Shown: positions 11,806-26,509, numbered from the stretch's first letter. The stretch is DNA of 64,000 nt from Rhizophagus irregularis (GCF_026210795.1 NC_089445.1:4340001-4404000); one strand, 5' to 3'. Translations and numbers: made by a program. The notes: generated by a model from the sequence alone, not told the origin.

Positions 11806-13290
11806 TTGCCTCACCCGTCACCCTTTCCTACCCACAATATTTGTTACTTTTGTTACAAACTATGGACTCGCTGCAACAGAATACACCTGAAACTACGCCC
11901 CACCCCAGAAAACTTAACCTTCAATTTCTTAAAGCCACGAAAGTTTTTCCTATCTCCTTTGAGTTTCATTCTATTGCCTTTCTGGGGCACAAGACAGGGG
12001 ACACTCGAGGAACCTTTAAAAGGTCTCACACATACCGTTATGTGATTCGTACAAAACGCGTTTTTGGGTGAAAACAATGATAATCTACTCATCTAAATCA
12101 CAAACATTACTTAACATACATTTTTTTGTTCAACTACCAATTTCTGAAAAGTGAAAGCGTAGTTCCAAAATACTTTCCACGCCTGCGACAACTTTTAATG
12201 GATAAGACTTGGGCTGTTCAAGAAAGACTCGATAAAAAAGATATCAAGAACCGCATATATACAAAACTTACATCATTTATCTAGGAATTTTCATAACAAA
12301 GGATTTACAGCGTACCCTACAAAAATGTCACAAAACACGTGACTGTTTTTGTCACATGCGTCACACTTTCCATTTTTCATAAGTTCTGGGGAGACAAAGT
12401 TTTTTCGAGGTGTGAAATCTTATTTGTCACACATTATTTATCACATAGTTAATTTCTTAATTTCTTAATGCCGGCCGTTTCGTGACATTTCTGTAAGGTA
12501 CGCTGGGTGAATCGTGGATTAATGAGTGTCCTGTTTCCACTTCAAACAATTAAATGAGTCAAATACCTTTAAACCAATTTTACCCGATAATTCGAGAACT
12601 AAGGAGAATAATGGTAGTGACCGAATTATGCATTAAGAAAATTTAACATTTACCTTACAAATTCTTTGCACATTTACGCCCTCCACTATCACCTGAATAA
12701 AGAGCTCTCAAGAAAAATAGATGTCGCTTGGCTTTGAAAGCAGCAAGAAGAAAATTGGAACTAACTCCAACTCGCCCTATGAAAAGCAAATGAAAGAACA
12801 AAAAGAAAACAACACTGAACACCGTGTAGCTAAAGTCCGTGAAAGAAATGAACATTACCAGGCTCATAGAGCTAAAAGAGAAGAAAAAGAACGTCAAGAC
12901 CATATTAAATAGGAAGAACGTTTATAATGCATAAGTGATTAGTACAACTAACTTGCACAATTGAAACAACAGTCGGCTGCCAAACAAACTGTAACACTGA
13001 AACCTGCAACTACTTCTGAAGAAGGAGCGCAAGTTTCACAAGAACCTACTATGTTGATTGATGATTCTTTACCCATAGACATTACAATGGCTTCGCTATC
13101 ATCCACTACACCCAAATCTATCCCCTTTATTAATCTTATTAACGCTTTTTCACAAGTTTCTGATATTCTGGAATCAGCCCAATCAAGATACAAATTCAAA
13201 CTGAATGCATATGATCAAGCACGCTTCCTATTGAAACACCCGAATACATTTATCTAGTGGGGATGAACCCTCCTAAACGGTGTAATAAAC
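11806..13290 (+). pseudogene. Degraded ORF1-like gene, probably of a retroelement
   Basis: GC-richer than its surroundings. Readable pieces lie in shifting frames: MDSLQQNTPETTPHP near 11862, FPRLRQLLMDKTWAVQERLD near 12175, then one shared frame 12721-13257 broken only by a few stops. The last part has a charged coiled coil (EHRVAKVRERNEHYQ...REEKERQD), a Gln-rich segment and a Ser/Thr/Pro-rich tail. This mixture resembles gag/ORF1-type RNA-binding proteins of non-LTR elements, but no zinc knuckle or RNA-recognition motif was seen, so the retroelement origin is inference. A 198-bp MITE (12308-12505) sits within it. Confidence 0.45.
12308..12505. mobile_element. 198-bp MITE with TIRs
   Basis: Left end CAGCGTACCCTACAAAAATG, right end on the other strand CAGCGTACCTTACAGAAATG, continuing as TCAC(A/G)AAAC; about 28 bp of near-matching TIR. 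No coding capacity. No convincing target duplication. Confidence 0.75.
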
Positions 13291-14305
13291 ACCAAAAAAC
13301 AAAATAAATGAAACTTTTACCACGCAAGACGTGTGTGCCAATATTTCAACCGCTTACCACTTAACGTCACTTCATTATGATTAGAACCTAGAAATAGGAC
13401 AATACCACTGTTTTTTGTTTCCCCATGCATCATTCCACTTTAGGCAGTATTTACAAGTGGCATTTTTTCATTAAAAAGACGAAAGATACTGTAAATATGG
13501 GAGTGTATATTAGTTTGTGTTAAATAAAGGCAGGACGACTCACATTTGGCGGGATTGTAGGTAACTGAGTATGGTTTAGTTTAGTCTTGTATTTGTAATA
13601 CTTGTAAGTTGTAATTACCGATTTTGTTATTTCCCTGTTCTTGTCTATATTATAAAAATAAAATTATTAACAAAACTATATGTCATAGAATTAAATTTTA
13701 TTAGAATTCTCGCCTAGAAATAAAACAGTTTAAGGAAAATGACATTTCAATATATTTTTGCTTTAAAGAGATAAACCGTATTACGTATTTTAGAGAAAGA
13801 ATTATTGTAACATAATAAAAACTTTTGGATTATCCTTTAACATTTTAACATTTTAAAACAAGGAAATTTACATGGGAAGAAGTGGAATAAAAAGTTTTCT
13901 AAGGTTACCTGTAGAACATGTCAACTATGGAAATACCGTTAAAAGTAATGTTTTTTTCCAAATTTATATTAAAATATGAATGGATATTATTAATTTTTAC
14001 GTACAGTTTATACATGTTGCCAAAATAATTTTTTAATTTTGGACCAATTTCGGCTTTAAAACAATAAAAAGATATTATTGGGCGTTTTTTATAAAACTAG
14101 TAACAATTTTGTTGATCATTTGTTGATCATTTATTTTTAAATTTATTATAAATTTTATCACGAGATTTTCTATGGAAATCATTTCTCAATTTGTTATTAA
14201 AACACCTGCTGAATTGCCTCGAAATTGAAAATCATTTCTCTTTTTATAAAAAAATTTCCTTTTTGGTAAAAAACTCTCAAATTAATCTTATATAACTTTA
14301 TGTAA
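13291..14305. other. 3' flank of ORF1-like relic and spacer
   Basis: Up to about 13680 a mixed-composition stretch ends in an AATAAA-rich tract, which could be the 3' end of the degraded element. Beyond that, AT-rich sequence with nothing recognisable. Confidence 0.35.
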
Positions 14306-14397
14306 ATGACAATGTCAATGTCAATGTCAGTGACAATGTCAATGTCAATGTCAATGTCAATGTCATTGTCAGTCAATGACAATGACAATGACAATGA
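14306..14397. repeat. Hexanucleotide microsatellite (AATGTC/AATGAC)
   Basis: Alternating AATGTC and AATGAC units; the two types are nearly reverse complements, so the array can form a hairpin. It creates a false minus-strand frame rich in Ile-Asp. Confidence 0.85.
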
Positions 14398-15222
14398 AAA
14401 AAACTTCTAATGCCAACTTTTCGCAAAAACTCTTCCTGTGCCACTGAAAATACCTGTTAAATTGAGACATCATTCAATATTTGCATGTTTTCATTTGTTT
14501 GCTGATCAATTTCGCTATTATAATATTATTTACTGTTGTAGCATTTTCGCTATAATTTAAAAAATTTTTAAATAATTTTAACAAAAAACATTTTATTGTT
14601 AATTAATAAATTATAGTTTTTTAATTTAATTTTTAAAATGTTAATTTTAAAATAATACATGTATTATGACAATTTCTCTCTATAAAAAAAATAAAATAAA
14701 TAAAATAAATAATAAGTAGAGGTTAGAACCATCCAAAAAAACCTTACTGGGTAGTAAATTTTATATGTATTTATTTATCCATTCCTAGGAGATTTTGCAG
14801 TGAAAATTAACTATTGATTATACTATAATAAACAGATTTGAAAATTTGAGTAATTCAGAAAGATTTGCATTTTTCAAATTAGAAAAACTTTTAATTTATT
14901 CATAATTTTAATATTATTTTACAATTGTAATAGCAGGAGATATAATTTGGCCTATCGGTCATATATGTAATACATATTACCAATTTAAATATAGTTTTAA
15001 TATTGCAACATGTGATCATGTATTACGGTTATTAACAAAGAATTTTTTTATTTTTTCAGCTGATTATTTTTTTGTCTTTTCATTTACAAAAACCTAATAA
15101 AATAGAAGTAAAATTTTATTTTTTTTCCTTAAATATAAACACAAACATATTTAAATTAAATAACTCAGAATTTAAATATAAACAAATATTATAGTTTGTT
15201 TACACATATTTCAAATTATGGT
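14398..15222. other. Spacer, no gene seen
   Basis: Very AT-rich, simple-sequence character; nothing supported. Confidence 0.4.
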
Positions 15223-16240
15223 TTGAGCATTTTGGCCAAAGTATATCTTGCTCTTTAATTAAAAGTAGTTCAGCAAGTTTGAAGCTGTTAAGATATTAAT
15301 CTACATGAAAGCACAGTTAATATTTTTGGAGTTATTTACATTTTTACATGATAGTACTAAGTTACAAATTTTTTTTACCTTCAGAGCGTATTTTGGGCAG
15401 TTTAGTCAAAGTAAATCGACTTCTTATATTAATTGAAAGTTTTTTGGCGGGTCAAAATCTGCTTGGATATTAATTTTCATGAAGGTACAGTTAATACTTG
15501 AAGGGTTATTCACGTTTTTCACAATGGAATTTTATTTTTTCTGTTTTATCACTTTAGAGCGTATTTTAGGCACTTTAGTCAAAGTAAATCGACTTCTTAT
15601 ATTAATTGAATGTTGTTCAGCAGGTGATAATCTACTTGGATATTAATTTTCACGAAGGTACAGTTAATACATGAAGAGTTATTCACGTTTTTCACAATGG
15701 TACTCATTCACGAATTTTATTTTTTCCGTTTTGTCACTTCAGAGCGTATTTTGAGCACTTTAGTCAAAGTAAATCGACTTCTTATATTAATTGAATGTTG
15801 TTCAGCAGGTGATAATCTACTTGGATATTAATTTTCACGAAGGTACAGTTAATACATGAAGAGTTATTCACGTTTTTCACAATGGTACTCATTCACGAAT
15901 TTTATTTTTTCCGTTTTGTCACTTCAGAGCGTATTTTAGGCACTTCAGTCAAAGTAAATTGACTTCTTATATTAATTGAAAGTTTTTCAGTGGGTCATAA
16001 TCTGCTTGGATATTAATTTTCATGAAGGTACAGTTAATACTTGAAGGGTTATTCACGTTTTTCACAATGGTACTCATTCATGAATTTTATTTTTTCTGTT
16101 TTGTCACTTCAGAACGTATTTTGAACATTTTGGTCAAAGGAAATCGACTTCTTTTATTAATTAAAAGTTGTTTAGCAGTCAAAATCCAATTTTCATGAAA
16201 ATGCAGTGGAGTAATTTATATTTTTTATGATCATACTATA
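15223..16240. repeat. Tandem repeat, unit about 173-185 bp, six copies
   Basis: The phrase GAGCGTATTTT...GTCAAAGTAAATCGACTTC recurs at 15384, 15557, 15742, 15927 and 16112, with a diverged first copy near 15223. The two central copies are almost identical and the outer ones more diverged, as expected from unequal exchange. No open frame crosses it. Confidence 0.88.
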
Positions 16241-17339
16241 CTGAATTGCAAATATATTTACATTCATTAATGTATTTTTAAAATTTAAATTTTTATTTAA
16301 TATTACTTAATAAAGCATTATTATTTAAAATTAAATTTAATATTACAATATAAATTTTTCTTTATTTTTTACCATACAAAAAAATTGTATATGGATTATG
16401 GAATCTACATTTTTATATTGGTAATATACTAACGATCTATGAAATCGGCTGTAAAAGTCACAAATTGGACAGATGTAGCCAAAAATTGGCGATCCGATTT
16501 TTTGCCAATTTTTACTTATTCTGATTCTTTTTTTAACGCATTTATTTATTAAGTTCATAAATGATTACATAATTAACATACTTATTCTGATAATAGGCAG
16601 TATATATAAAGTAAATTGCATGTATACAAAAGGTTAACAATAAATGTGAATAAATGAAACTTAATAAATAAATGCAATGTATGAAACATTATAAATTAAT
16701 GAAATATATTAGTATTAAAAAACAGATGCTATTCTATTATTTGAATTTAATAATAAATATATGAATTTAATTAAGTACTTTAAAATGTGGAATATTAAAA
16801 AATATGGAGATTTTATTTTTTTATAAGCATACAGTATGAATATACAGTATAAAAAAAAGATATATCATTTTATTGTTTCAAAATATAAATGGATTAATGG
16901 AGTTTTTTTCTTTATATAAATCATGTTAAAATCACATCGCAAAATATCTTTTACAAAATAAATATAATTTCGTCCATATTATGTTTCTATATTTTCATAT
17001 CAATTTTTATTATTTTTTTTTTTGCCACTATTTTATTAATAGAAAATTTAAAAACAAATTTTTATAGTGATAAAAAAATTATTAAAAACACTAAATAAAT
17101 AAAAGAATTACAATGATGGAAAAAAAATTGGCTTTGACTGAAAAAGGAATAATATTCATTTAAAAAAAATTTGTAATTACAAAATCTGAAAATAACTGGA
17201 TAGCTGCATCATTCATTCCAAGAGGATGGGAATAGAAAAATTATTATTAATACAAACTAAGTTTTTTTGTAAAAAAAGTGATTAAAATTTCATTAACCGG
17301 AAAATTATATCAGCAATAAAGAATTGTGTATAATATGAC
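16241..17339. other. AT-rich spacer
   Basis: Long A/T runs, no supported gene. A minus-strand frame at 16343-16558 has no recognisable domain. Confidence 0.35.
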
Positions 17340-17616
17340 CCGACCGCCAATCAAATAACATGGACAGATCATGTTACATACAGATGGTGACCTAAATGAT
17401 CCGGCCACTTTTCAAAATTAAAAAATTTTTATATATTTTATAAAATGAAAATAAAAATTTAACATGTTCATTACGCCTTCCTTTATTGAATTTTACAAAA
17501 ATTTAATAATTAATTCTATATCCATTCGCGAAAATAACAGAATTGACCCTCTGAGGCATACTATCAATTAATTTTCGATAATATTCAGGAGGGAGATCAT
17601 CCCATGCAACCTTGAC
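17340..17616 (-). mobile_element. Tc1/mariner transposase C-terminus and element end
   Basis: The minus strand from 17616 to the stop at 17503 reads VAWDDLPPEYYRKLIDSMPQ, then RVNSVIFANGYRINY, the usual C-terminus of Tc1-like DDE transposases (AW..IP....LI.SMP.R......G). The region to 17340 (GGCCGGATCATTTAGGTCACC on the minus strand) would be the 3' flank and terminal repeat. The catalytic part is missing, so this is a dead fragment. Confidence 0.75.
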
Positions 17617-20600
17617 GTATACTTAACATTATCATCATATCTAATATTTTATTAAAATCAATACAAACTATTATATTTATATTTATCTTTATATTATTAC
17701 CATTTAACATGTTACAGGATTAATTCATTTTGATCATTAAATATAATATTTCTTTAATAAAACTAATAAACTCAAAATAAACCATAAAATTTATTATTTG
17801 ATAAATATACAAAATACAAATCAACTTTTTAATATAAACCCTATTATATTACTTAAAATATATATAAATAATTACTGAATAATGCAATAATTATATTATA
17901 ACTCACTAACAATACCAAATTACCCTAGTTGTAACATAACTCTAAAGTGTACAGTAATGATCGTCGCCGCAGGTGATGAGCAGAAATTTTTGCCAGAACC
18001 CAGAGAATATAGAGAATCTATCAGATAATTTTGGTTTTATTTGCAACAATTTCAGCTAAGCTTATAATCTTATGATATTAAAACTTTTAAAAACTATTGA
18101 AAAGGTTGATTTCAAACTTGACGATTTAATTTAGAAATTTGCTCTGAAATTTGTAAAATTTCTGCTTAACCAATTTATATGTAACACAATTTTTTTAGTA
18201 TAATCAAAATACGTATATGTATATGTATATATATATATAAATAAACAGGTTTGATTCGAGAACTGAGCATGTGATCCAAATTTTTTCAGCATCAACCCCG
18301 TGAAGAATCAATATATGATAATATATAAAATCAGTTTTTAATTTATAAATATTTATTTATTTATTTATTATAAAGAAAAATAAATCAATAATTTAGTTTT
18401 TGCATTCTTGGAATTATTAATTTAATTTTTCACTGATTATACTGCCGCCCAAATTATAGAATTGTCTAAAAACGGATTTAAGGTTTCATGGCATAAAACA
18501 TGGGTATTTGCCCCTTAAAAATGCAGGACTTTCTTCTTATAGATGTGATAAACCTTAAATAAATTATTAATAATTGGTATAGTTGATAATCGATCAACAG
18601 AATCGCGGCACAGCAACTTTATTAAAAGGTGATTAACACAAACTAATCACGTAAGCATTTTTTGTTATATAATTCATGAAGGAAATTTTTTTAATTAAAC
18701 TTAAGTTCAAAAAAATAATTTTTTTTCATCTTGCATCTATCATTTTCTTTTTTCCCTATAAGCTAATTTTACTGTATATCAATTTCTTTTTGTTTCAATT
18801 TTTGAAATTACACAAAAAGTTAACCGGTCTCCTATATTTTATTTTTATTATTATATTTTTTTAGTTTCTCACATAAAAACGTGCGATCATGATCGAATCT
18901 CTATTTTGTTATGAACGTTAATAGAGTTTTTTATTTCAATAACTTATTCAGAGTTTATTCCTAAGATTCCATTTAAATTTAATATAATCTGTTTAAGTAT
19001 ATTTTAGCTAACATATTCATTTATAGTAGATTAGATATTTGTTAATACAAAAAATGATGTCAATTTTCGATTTTTTTTACACAGCCATAAGTTTACTATA
19101 AACTTTGTATGACTGTAATATTAATAGGGGCTGATAAAAGCCCCATTATAGCATGTTAGTAGCAAAATTCCGTCTGGTGTAACCCGGAAAAAAAAATTTA
19201 AATATGAACCAAAAATTTGTGATTCAATCAATGATTTTTCGCTCCACTTTTTTCTTTTATTCTCATCAAATTATCTAATAGATTACATATCACATAGTTA
19301 CTATATATATATAATTAAATTAAAGATTTAATAATCTTATACCATTTTAACAAAAAGATAAAAAAAAATGTTTTCACTAACTTTAATGCTTAAACTTATA
19401 AAAATATATATAACTATATAAGAACATAAGGAATTATCATTTCAAAAAATATAATATTACTATAAGATCATAACATAACGATTATCTAATTCATATTCAA
19501 AAAAGTTGTATAGAAGAAAAACAAGATTGTGACTAAATATCAAAAATCATAAAAGAAGAAGGTCAATAAGAAGTATGATAAATTATTATATTCAAAATAT
19601 ATCCTACTCCAACTATTGGTAAAAGTATAAAAATATTCATGAAATTTTAAAAATAAAAATCATATAATATATCATAATATATAACTTAGAAAGAACAAGA
19701 TATAAAACAGAATTTTAATTCTTATAATTTCATTTATCTAATTAAACAATTTTACTTTAAAAAATGATATACTTATATTTTTAATCTATTTAATATTAAG
19801 TTTAAAAACATATTCCAGATATACAAATGATTGGGCAATTAAAGAGATTGCTTATTAACATTAAGTATAATTACTATAATTTACTTATTTATATGCTACT
19901 AAGATTTTTACAAAGAAAATGAAAATGGAGTTTTTTTTATTGGTGAAGAGTTTAATTAGTAAAGTAAGTAATAGAAATTTTAGTTAGATTTCATCAACAT
20001 TTGGGATTTGGATTACTGCAAGAGAAAATGACTAAGCAAAATTTTGCTATTGATTTTTCTGATAGTACTATTGTTCTTACCAATTAAATATAAAACTTTC
20101 AACAAGATTAATTCTTAAAAAAATATTTGCGAGATAAAAGAAAACAATTAGAAGAAGAAAGAGTTTCTTATAATAAGAAACCTCATTAATTTCTTATAAT
20201 AAGAGTCATTTGTTATTATCATTATTTTGTATATTTCATTTACATCGTCATCCTCAAATAATAATTGCATTAAACTTACATCAAAGAATTTTACCAATGA
20301 ACTAGGAATCAAAAGAACAGGTCATTATGTAATTCTACTTGATAAAGGTACACATTTGTGTATGTCTTCTATTAATTAAAAAGCAGTTGATATGCCGACA
20401 CTTTTTTCATATTGGTACTTGTTATTCCTGACATGCCAATTTTCATATAAGTATGATTGAAAGATTTCAAAAAAGTAAAAATACAAAAACAATATTATGG
20501 ATGAACAGATCCGTGCCTTGTAATTACTATGGTCACGGTCATAAAAGACTGCAAAAATATCATTAAAGGTTACAAGGGCTCCTGTTTGAGATGTTCAAGA

Positions 20601-21789
20601 TATAGGTTTATTTATAACCTTTTTTTTTGCTCCGGACTTACAACAGTTTCCGTTTCCTAATGATATTAAAAAATCCGATAAAAGAAAATGGTTCACAAAA
20701 GAAGCTGAACCAAATTACAAGAACGAAAAAATAATCCTTTTCAACTTTGGAAATAAATTACAAAGACATACCAAATGTAGTCCCTCATATTGTTTAAGAA
20801 AAAAAGAAATAGCCATTATTTTATGTAATATAATTAGTATTTATTTTTTAAAGCAAATTTTATTCACAAAAAAAAAAAAATTCAGAAAATCATAATAATA
20901 TAAAGCATTATCTGAACATTTTTTAATTTTTAATGAAAAAGTTTTTTTTTTTATATATTTTAGATATACAGCTACTTTTAGCATATATTATTTTAATAGA
21001 AAAACTATATTTTGATAAAATACAAGAATAATTACAATATTTTTTGGAATATATTATATTTGAAAATTGTAAATAAGTGAAAAGAAAATGGTTAAAAGAA
21101 ATTATATATATTATAAAAGATAGATAAATTAATGGAAGCATGGTTAATAAACAAAAAAATTAATGCATAATATAAGGTTTAAATTAATAGAAGGCAGGAT
21201 TGGTCAAAGGAAAAGATAATACTGAAAATTAAAAATAAAATAGTATAAAAGAAATGTCCTATAAAATGTGTGATATAATCAAAGATTCATAATATTTAGA
21301 AGATAAAATAAATATCAGTAAATATACATTAGAAGCAAATATTGCGAAAGTACTTAAACATCATATCTAAGGATTCAATTAGTAAATTATATGAGTTTTG
21401 ATTTCACACTGGATAGTCTTCCTGAATGTTCTATTATGATGAACGGATTGGTAGTTAATGAATTTGGGCTATATTGGAACAAATTATTAATTTCAGGAGA
21501 CTTTAGAGAATGGGTAAATTGATCATAAAAATATTTTCGACATTCCTTATATAGTATCAAACCATGAAATTGGACAAAAAAAATTTAAAATCCCATGGCT
21601 GCTTCATGAATTAATAAAAGTTATTATATTAACAATAAAAAACTTGAGCACTTTATCATTAATGATGCTGGATTAGGTTTAGCATGAGCTTAGTTAAATG
21701 AAAGAAATAGTAAAATAGATAAAATATCAAGATTTAAATAATAATTTATTACTAAAAATTATAAATACAAAGCAAAAAAAAGGATAAAA
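17617..21789. other. Degraded, mostly AT-rich region
   Basis: No intact gene. Between about 19960 and 20820 the plus strand has short coding-like pieces in shifting frames (for example FIDFSD-type and LQQFPFPNDIKKSDKRKW), probably the remains of a transposon protein that could not be named. A short frame at 18676-18864 is low-complexity Phe/Ile/Leu and is not believed. Confidence 0.35.
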
Positions 21790-22229
21790 TTAAAATTGTG
21801 ATTTTATTGGATATAAATGGATATTAAACATCTGTAGCAACAAATTTTTATATTTTACACATAAGTGATCATTTTTCACGATATTCATGGGTTAAGACTT
21901 TAAATTCCAAAGAACCTGAAATTATTGCAGGAATATTGTATAAAATTTTTCGCTAATTTAGATTCCAAATCATTTTACAAAGTGATAGTTTAAAATTGGT
22001 AAATGGTAGACCAAAGCATCCACAATCACAAGGATTGATAGAAAGAGCAAATTCTCGTTGTCAAGGGTTTTCACGTACACGAGTAGAAAATAATTCAAGA
22101 AACTGGACCTTATGTTTAATCTATATTTTTGTTATAAATAATACTATATGCCAAGCTACCAGATATGAAATAGTATTTGGAATGCATCCATTGACCATTG
22201 TCCAAATTTTAAAGTGGGTCAATGATTAA
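21790..22229 (+). pseudogene. Retroviral-type integrase core remnant
   Basis: The plus strand reads SDHFSRYSWVKTLNSKEPE (first catalytic Asp region), FRFQIILQSDS, then GRPKHPQSQGLIERANSR with the Glu of the D,D-35-E core, followed by RNWTLCLIYIFVINNT and YEIVFGMHP, the usual end of the domain in integrases of Ty3-like or Ginger-like elements. Stops and a deletion between the second Asp and GRPKHP show decay. No LTR was identified nearby. Confidence 0.7.
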
Positions 22230-22659
22230 TTTAGGACATTATAAATTGGAAATTTTAAATTGGATTAAAATATTGATGGGCACAACATTCATATATAATA
22301 TTCATTTTTTTTTGTGATTATCAATTTCGTATTATTTTCTGTATTTTAAGTTTTAACATTTTAACTCATAATTCTTTTTCATAATTTTCATGATTTTTTA
22401 TTTCATAATTTTATAATTTTTATAATTTTTCATATTTTCTATTTTATAATTTTCATAATCTCAGAAGCATATTAATATCACTAGTCTAACTGTAAATAAG
22501 TACACAGTGACAATATTGTAAGCTTCTCTTTTTTGATAATTATAATTTAATATAATAATGAGGAATTAATATGGTCAGCGTGACGCAAATGAAATGTTAA
22601 TTCAGTTTCATCATGGAAAATGGTTTATAATTTTGTTAAGAAAAATAATTTAATTATTT

Positions 22660-23380
22660 CGATAAATAAGGTTAAGTCTCATTCAAAGAATTTCGGAAAT
22701 GATATAGCAGATAAATAATGCAAAATGGGTTTATTATAATCATAAAATATTTATAAATGATCGCTCACATGATCAATGGTCAAATTAATGGTCGACATGT
22801 TAAATATATTTAATATAGTCTATACCCAATTTAGTTAACATATGTAATATATGTATATTGGAGAGGATTAATGGTTAAAGTCCAAGAGAATTTATGAAAG
22901 AAATGAACCAATATAGATATAAAGTAGTAGAATGGTTGGCGCTCGATATTAATAGATCTTTGAGAACGAATTTAATAGATATATAGATATTGATTGGAGA
23001 TGATCACTATAAAAGAATTTAATTTGGATATCTCGTGGAACAATAATGAGTCAGTCTGTAGCGCATAATCCGGAAATTTGTGATAGAAGTATATGTCAGA
23101 TATAATAAAACAGCAGTAGAAAAATGGACACATATTTAGATATGTCAATAGTACAACTATTAATCAGATCATTAATGAAGCATATATGAACGATTAAAAG
23201 AGACTCTAGAGATAGCAGAATTTAAAGTCGATTATAGATTATATGCGAATTTATTTTATATTTGAATGAGAGATCTATAATTATTTTTATGGTCGTGTTT
23301 TTTACGGGACAATTAAAGGAATTGTTAACAGCAGTCTTTATATTTTGGGATAAAAGTCTAGTATATTATAATTAAATTAT
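22660..23380 (+). pseudogene. RNase H-like fragment, probable LINE 3' end
   Basis: VKSHSKNFGNDIADK at about 22671 matches the last RNase H motif (H...N..AD) of LINE-type polymerases; downstream pieces are broken by many stops. Better-preserved RNase H of the same kind occurs at 46.7-47.2 kb. Confidence 0.42.
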
Positions 23381-26300
23381 ATTGTATAATACTAATAAAG
23401 TTATAAATAATAAAAAATGATTTTATGAGACATTGTTCGTATTTGAATTTATTGATTTAATATAAGAATTGTACGTAATACATCATCTGTACAATAATAT
23501 TACTTGATTACATTTACAAAAATGGATCTAATTTGAGATTTCATAAATTTTTATAATTTTCATAATTTCGTATAATTTTCATGATTTTCATAATTTTATA
23601 ATTTTGATAATTAACTATACTGACTCTTTGAACACAATCCCTACCCTTTAAAACATATAAAGGTCGCTGATATGTCACTGGAAAAAGGTTGTGAAGGCAG
23701 GGTGAATTATAAATATAAATATTTAATGAAATAACTGAATATGAGAGAAAAGCTAACGATGCAAAAGTTGCATTACGTTAGATAAAATTTGCTTTTTGTT
23801 ATTTGGCTGATTTTGTGTAATAAAAAAAATGTAATTTATGTAATTTGATTTAGGAAAGGAAATTTTAGAGTTTTATGAGACGAAAATGAATTTATTTTAT
23901 TGTGTACTTGATTTTTTTGAGATTTTTTTATAAAAAAATTTTTTTTTTGAGGTTTTGCTAGAAATATTAAGAACCTTTTATAAGAGATTAACTGATACAA
24001 TTCGGCTTTGGCATAAAATTATTTTTCAATATTGCGTTCAATCATAAAACGCGTAATTACCTTACGTAATCAGTTTTGAAAGAAAATTTGATATAGTATA
24101 ATATAGTATGTCGTTATATAATGCACCATTGTCTAAAAATTTTAATATTCAACTATATTTGGTTGGTTATATTATAATAATCGGCAAAGAAACCTGGGTG
24201 GCTGCTGCGTAATTACCACTTAAATCCGTTTATCCATTTTTTATAAACCATTATTATTATTTTAACACATGCAAGTTTACAATTCTTTTGTCAAATTCTT
24301 TGATTGAAATCCCAAAAACAGGCACAAATACCAAAAATTTTTAATTTTCTAAATAAATATAAAAGTCTTTGTCAAAGAACCATATGACATTCTTTTTTTT
24401 TTTGACTAATACGATTTTGAGTAATATATGTATTAATTAAGTTAGGGATTTTAAATTCCAGATAGAAATCCTAATCTATTCTTTTTAGAAACAAAAGAAA
24501 AAATCGTCTAGTATAAAAAAAGATGCAGAGTGCATAATTTGATTCATACAACTTTAAAGCAAGGGTGACAAAAAAAATGAGATAGCAAATTTATTTTTTT
24601 TATATTTTATTTAAGATAATAAAATCTATTACTTATTAGACCAACCTTAAAGCTTAACAAAATTGCATACCCCTTAACATGATATTTTAAACAAAGAATT
24701 TTTAAACAAGGTGTTTTGACTGTATAAAAAAAATGTCTTCATTTTCTGAAAAAAAAAAAACTTTTTCAGTATAAAAAAAATTTTGAAAAAATTTATAAGC
24801 ATTTTTTCATTTAAAATTCTAAAAAAAAAAAAGTTATTTTACTATTCACTGAGTTATAACAGCATCGTCACCTATATGATGTAAATTACTCATCTTACAT
24901 TTGCATAATTTTATGTAATTTCAATATAATTAAATACAATATTAATTTTTTTTTGTTATATCATAGGAAGGAGAATATGTTGGTAGTAGTGCTTATTCAG
25001 TTTTCTTGAATATAAAAGCATTATATTCTCAGACTGACTCTATGCGGTTGCCCTGACTTGCATAGAATATATATCTACATGCAATGTAATCTGGTTAAGC
25101 CGATTGTGGATCAGGCGATTGAATCCAAATCGAATGCTGGCTGCAACTTGCAGTTAGCAACCATTTTTAGCATTTGAGAACAATGATGAGATGAATTGCT
25201 ATACATTTTTTAATTTTGATACAAATGAAATACATTATTAATTTTTTTTTGTTATACCATAGGGAGAGAATGAGAAATAGCTCGAAATAGGTTACGGATG
25301 GCAGTCAGCAGCCATCTTAGCGGAATTGCCAGAGAAGGAGCAAAAAAATTATAAAGGGTGGAGACGGTATCTTTTGAAAGGGTGGTGAAAAGCTTTATGA
25401 TTTTTAGATTTAGAATAGATTTCTAAATTTTTATTTTTTTTATTTCTATTTTATTTTTTTTTATAAAATAATTTAAAACTCACTCCAGCAAAATTTCTTT
25501 ATATATAATAGTTAAATTATAGCAAAAGCATCAACTTGAATAGTCTCTTTATTTTTATAGTGAAACAGTAAAAGAATAAAGGAATTGAAAAAAACACATC
25601 ACATGTGTGATGTTGATTTTAGCGGATTTAATACCATATTTATTGCCCAATTCCTTTTAATAGTAACTTTCAGTATTATGTTTAAAATGGAAAAATGTAG
25701 GGTTAACTGAAAATTTATTTTTTCAAAACCAGAAGCATCACAGAATAATTTTTAGTAGCTCACAATATCAATTTGAGTTTTAAGATTATTAAACGAAAAA
25801 ATTATCTTCTAAATAGTTGTTATTATCATTAAGAAATTACACTTTACATATATACATTATTTAACTGATTTAGCTCGTGATTTGTAATTTATTTAATAGA
25901 TGTATTTAGTTACATCATTTTATCCACTATTTTCCCACTTATGATTCAAAATTTCAAATCAAGAAGACAAAAAAGAAATTGAGTTTTAACCACTTGAAGG
26001 TAAAATATAACAAAATCAAATAAATAACTTTTCTAGATTAAAAATATCTAACCCAACATTAAAATTACCATTTAGATATTTCATCACAAATATAATGAAT
26101 ACCTTAGGTCAGTTCTTTAACACTTAAAATATTAGCAAACTATTTAATTATGTAAGCAGAAGGTTTGTATATATTAATCAGTAAATAATTAAACGGTATC
26201 TAATCAGACGTGTAGTATAGCACTTTAACCATAAATAAAGGATTTCACAAATAAAACTTTATCACCTTTTCATTATCTGTTGTTATCTGAAAGAAACATT

Positions 26301-26509
26301 ACTACAAAAATATTGACCTATATTAATATAATAAATTATACATATACTAATATATTTAACATATTTAACATATTCAACAAATTACACATATTTGACAAAT
26401 TTAATGTCTAATATATTTATATGTTTGATATGTCAATCATGTTAAACAGGTCAAACTTTAATCAATTCCAAACCTGCACAGAATGATACTAAACTATTAA
26501 ACAGATAAT
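23381..26509. other. Spacer with a diverged direct repeat
   Basis: AT-rich. Segments near 24930-25170 and 25220-25335 are related (ATTAATTTTTTTTTGTTATA followed by CATAGG, later AGCAACCAT or AGCAGCCAT), suggesting a duplicated or tandemly inserted short element. No gene supported. Confidence 0.4.

Noticed and set aside
12655-12903. Minus-strand 82-aa Phe/Ser-rich frame
   Set aside because: Antisense of the charged coiled-coil part of the ORF1-like relic.
14197-14394. Minus-strand 65-aa frame
   Set aside because: Generated by the AATGTC/AATGAC microsatellite.
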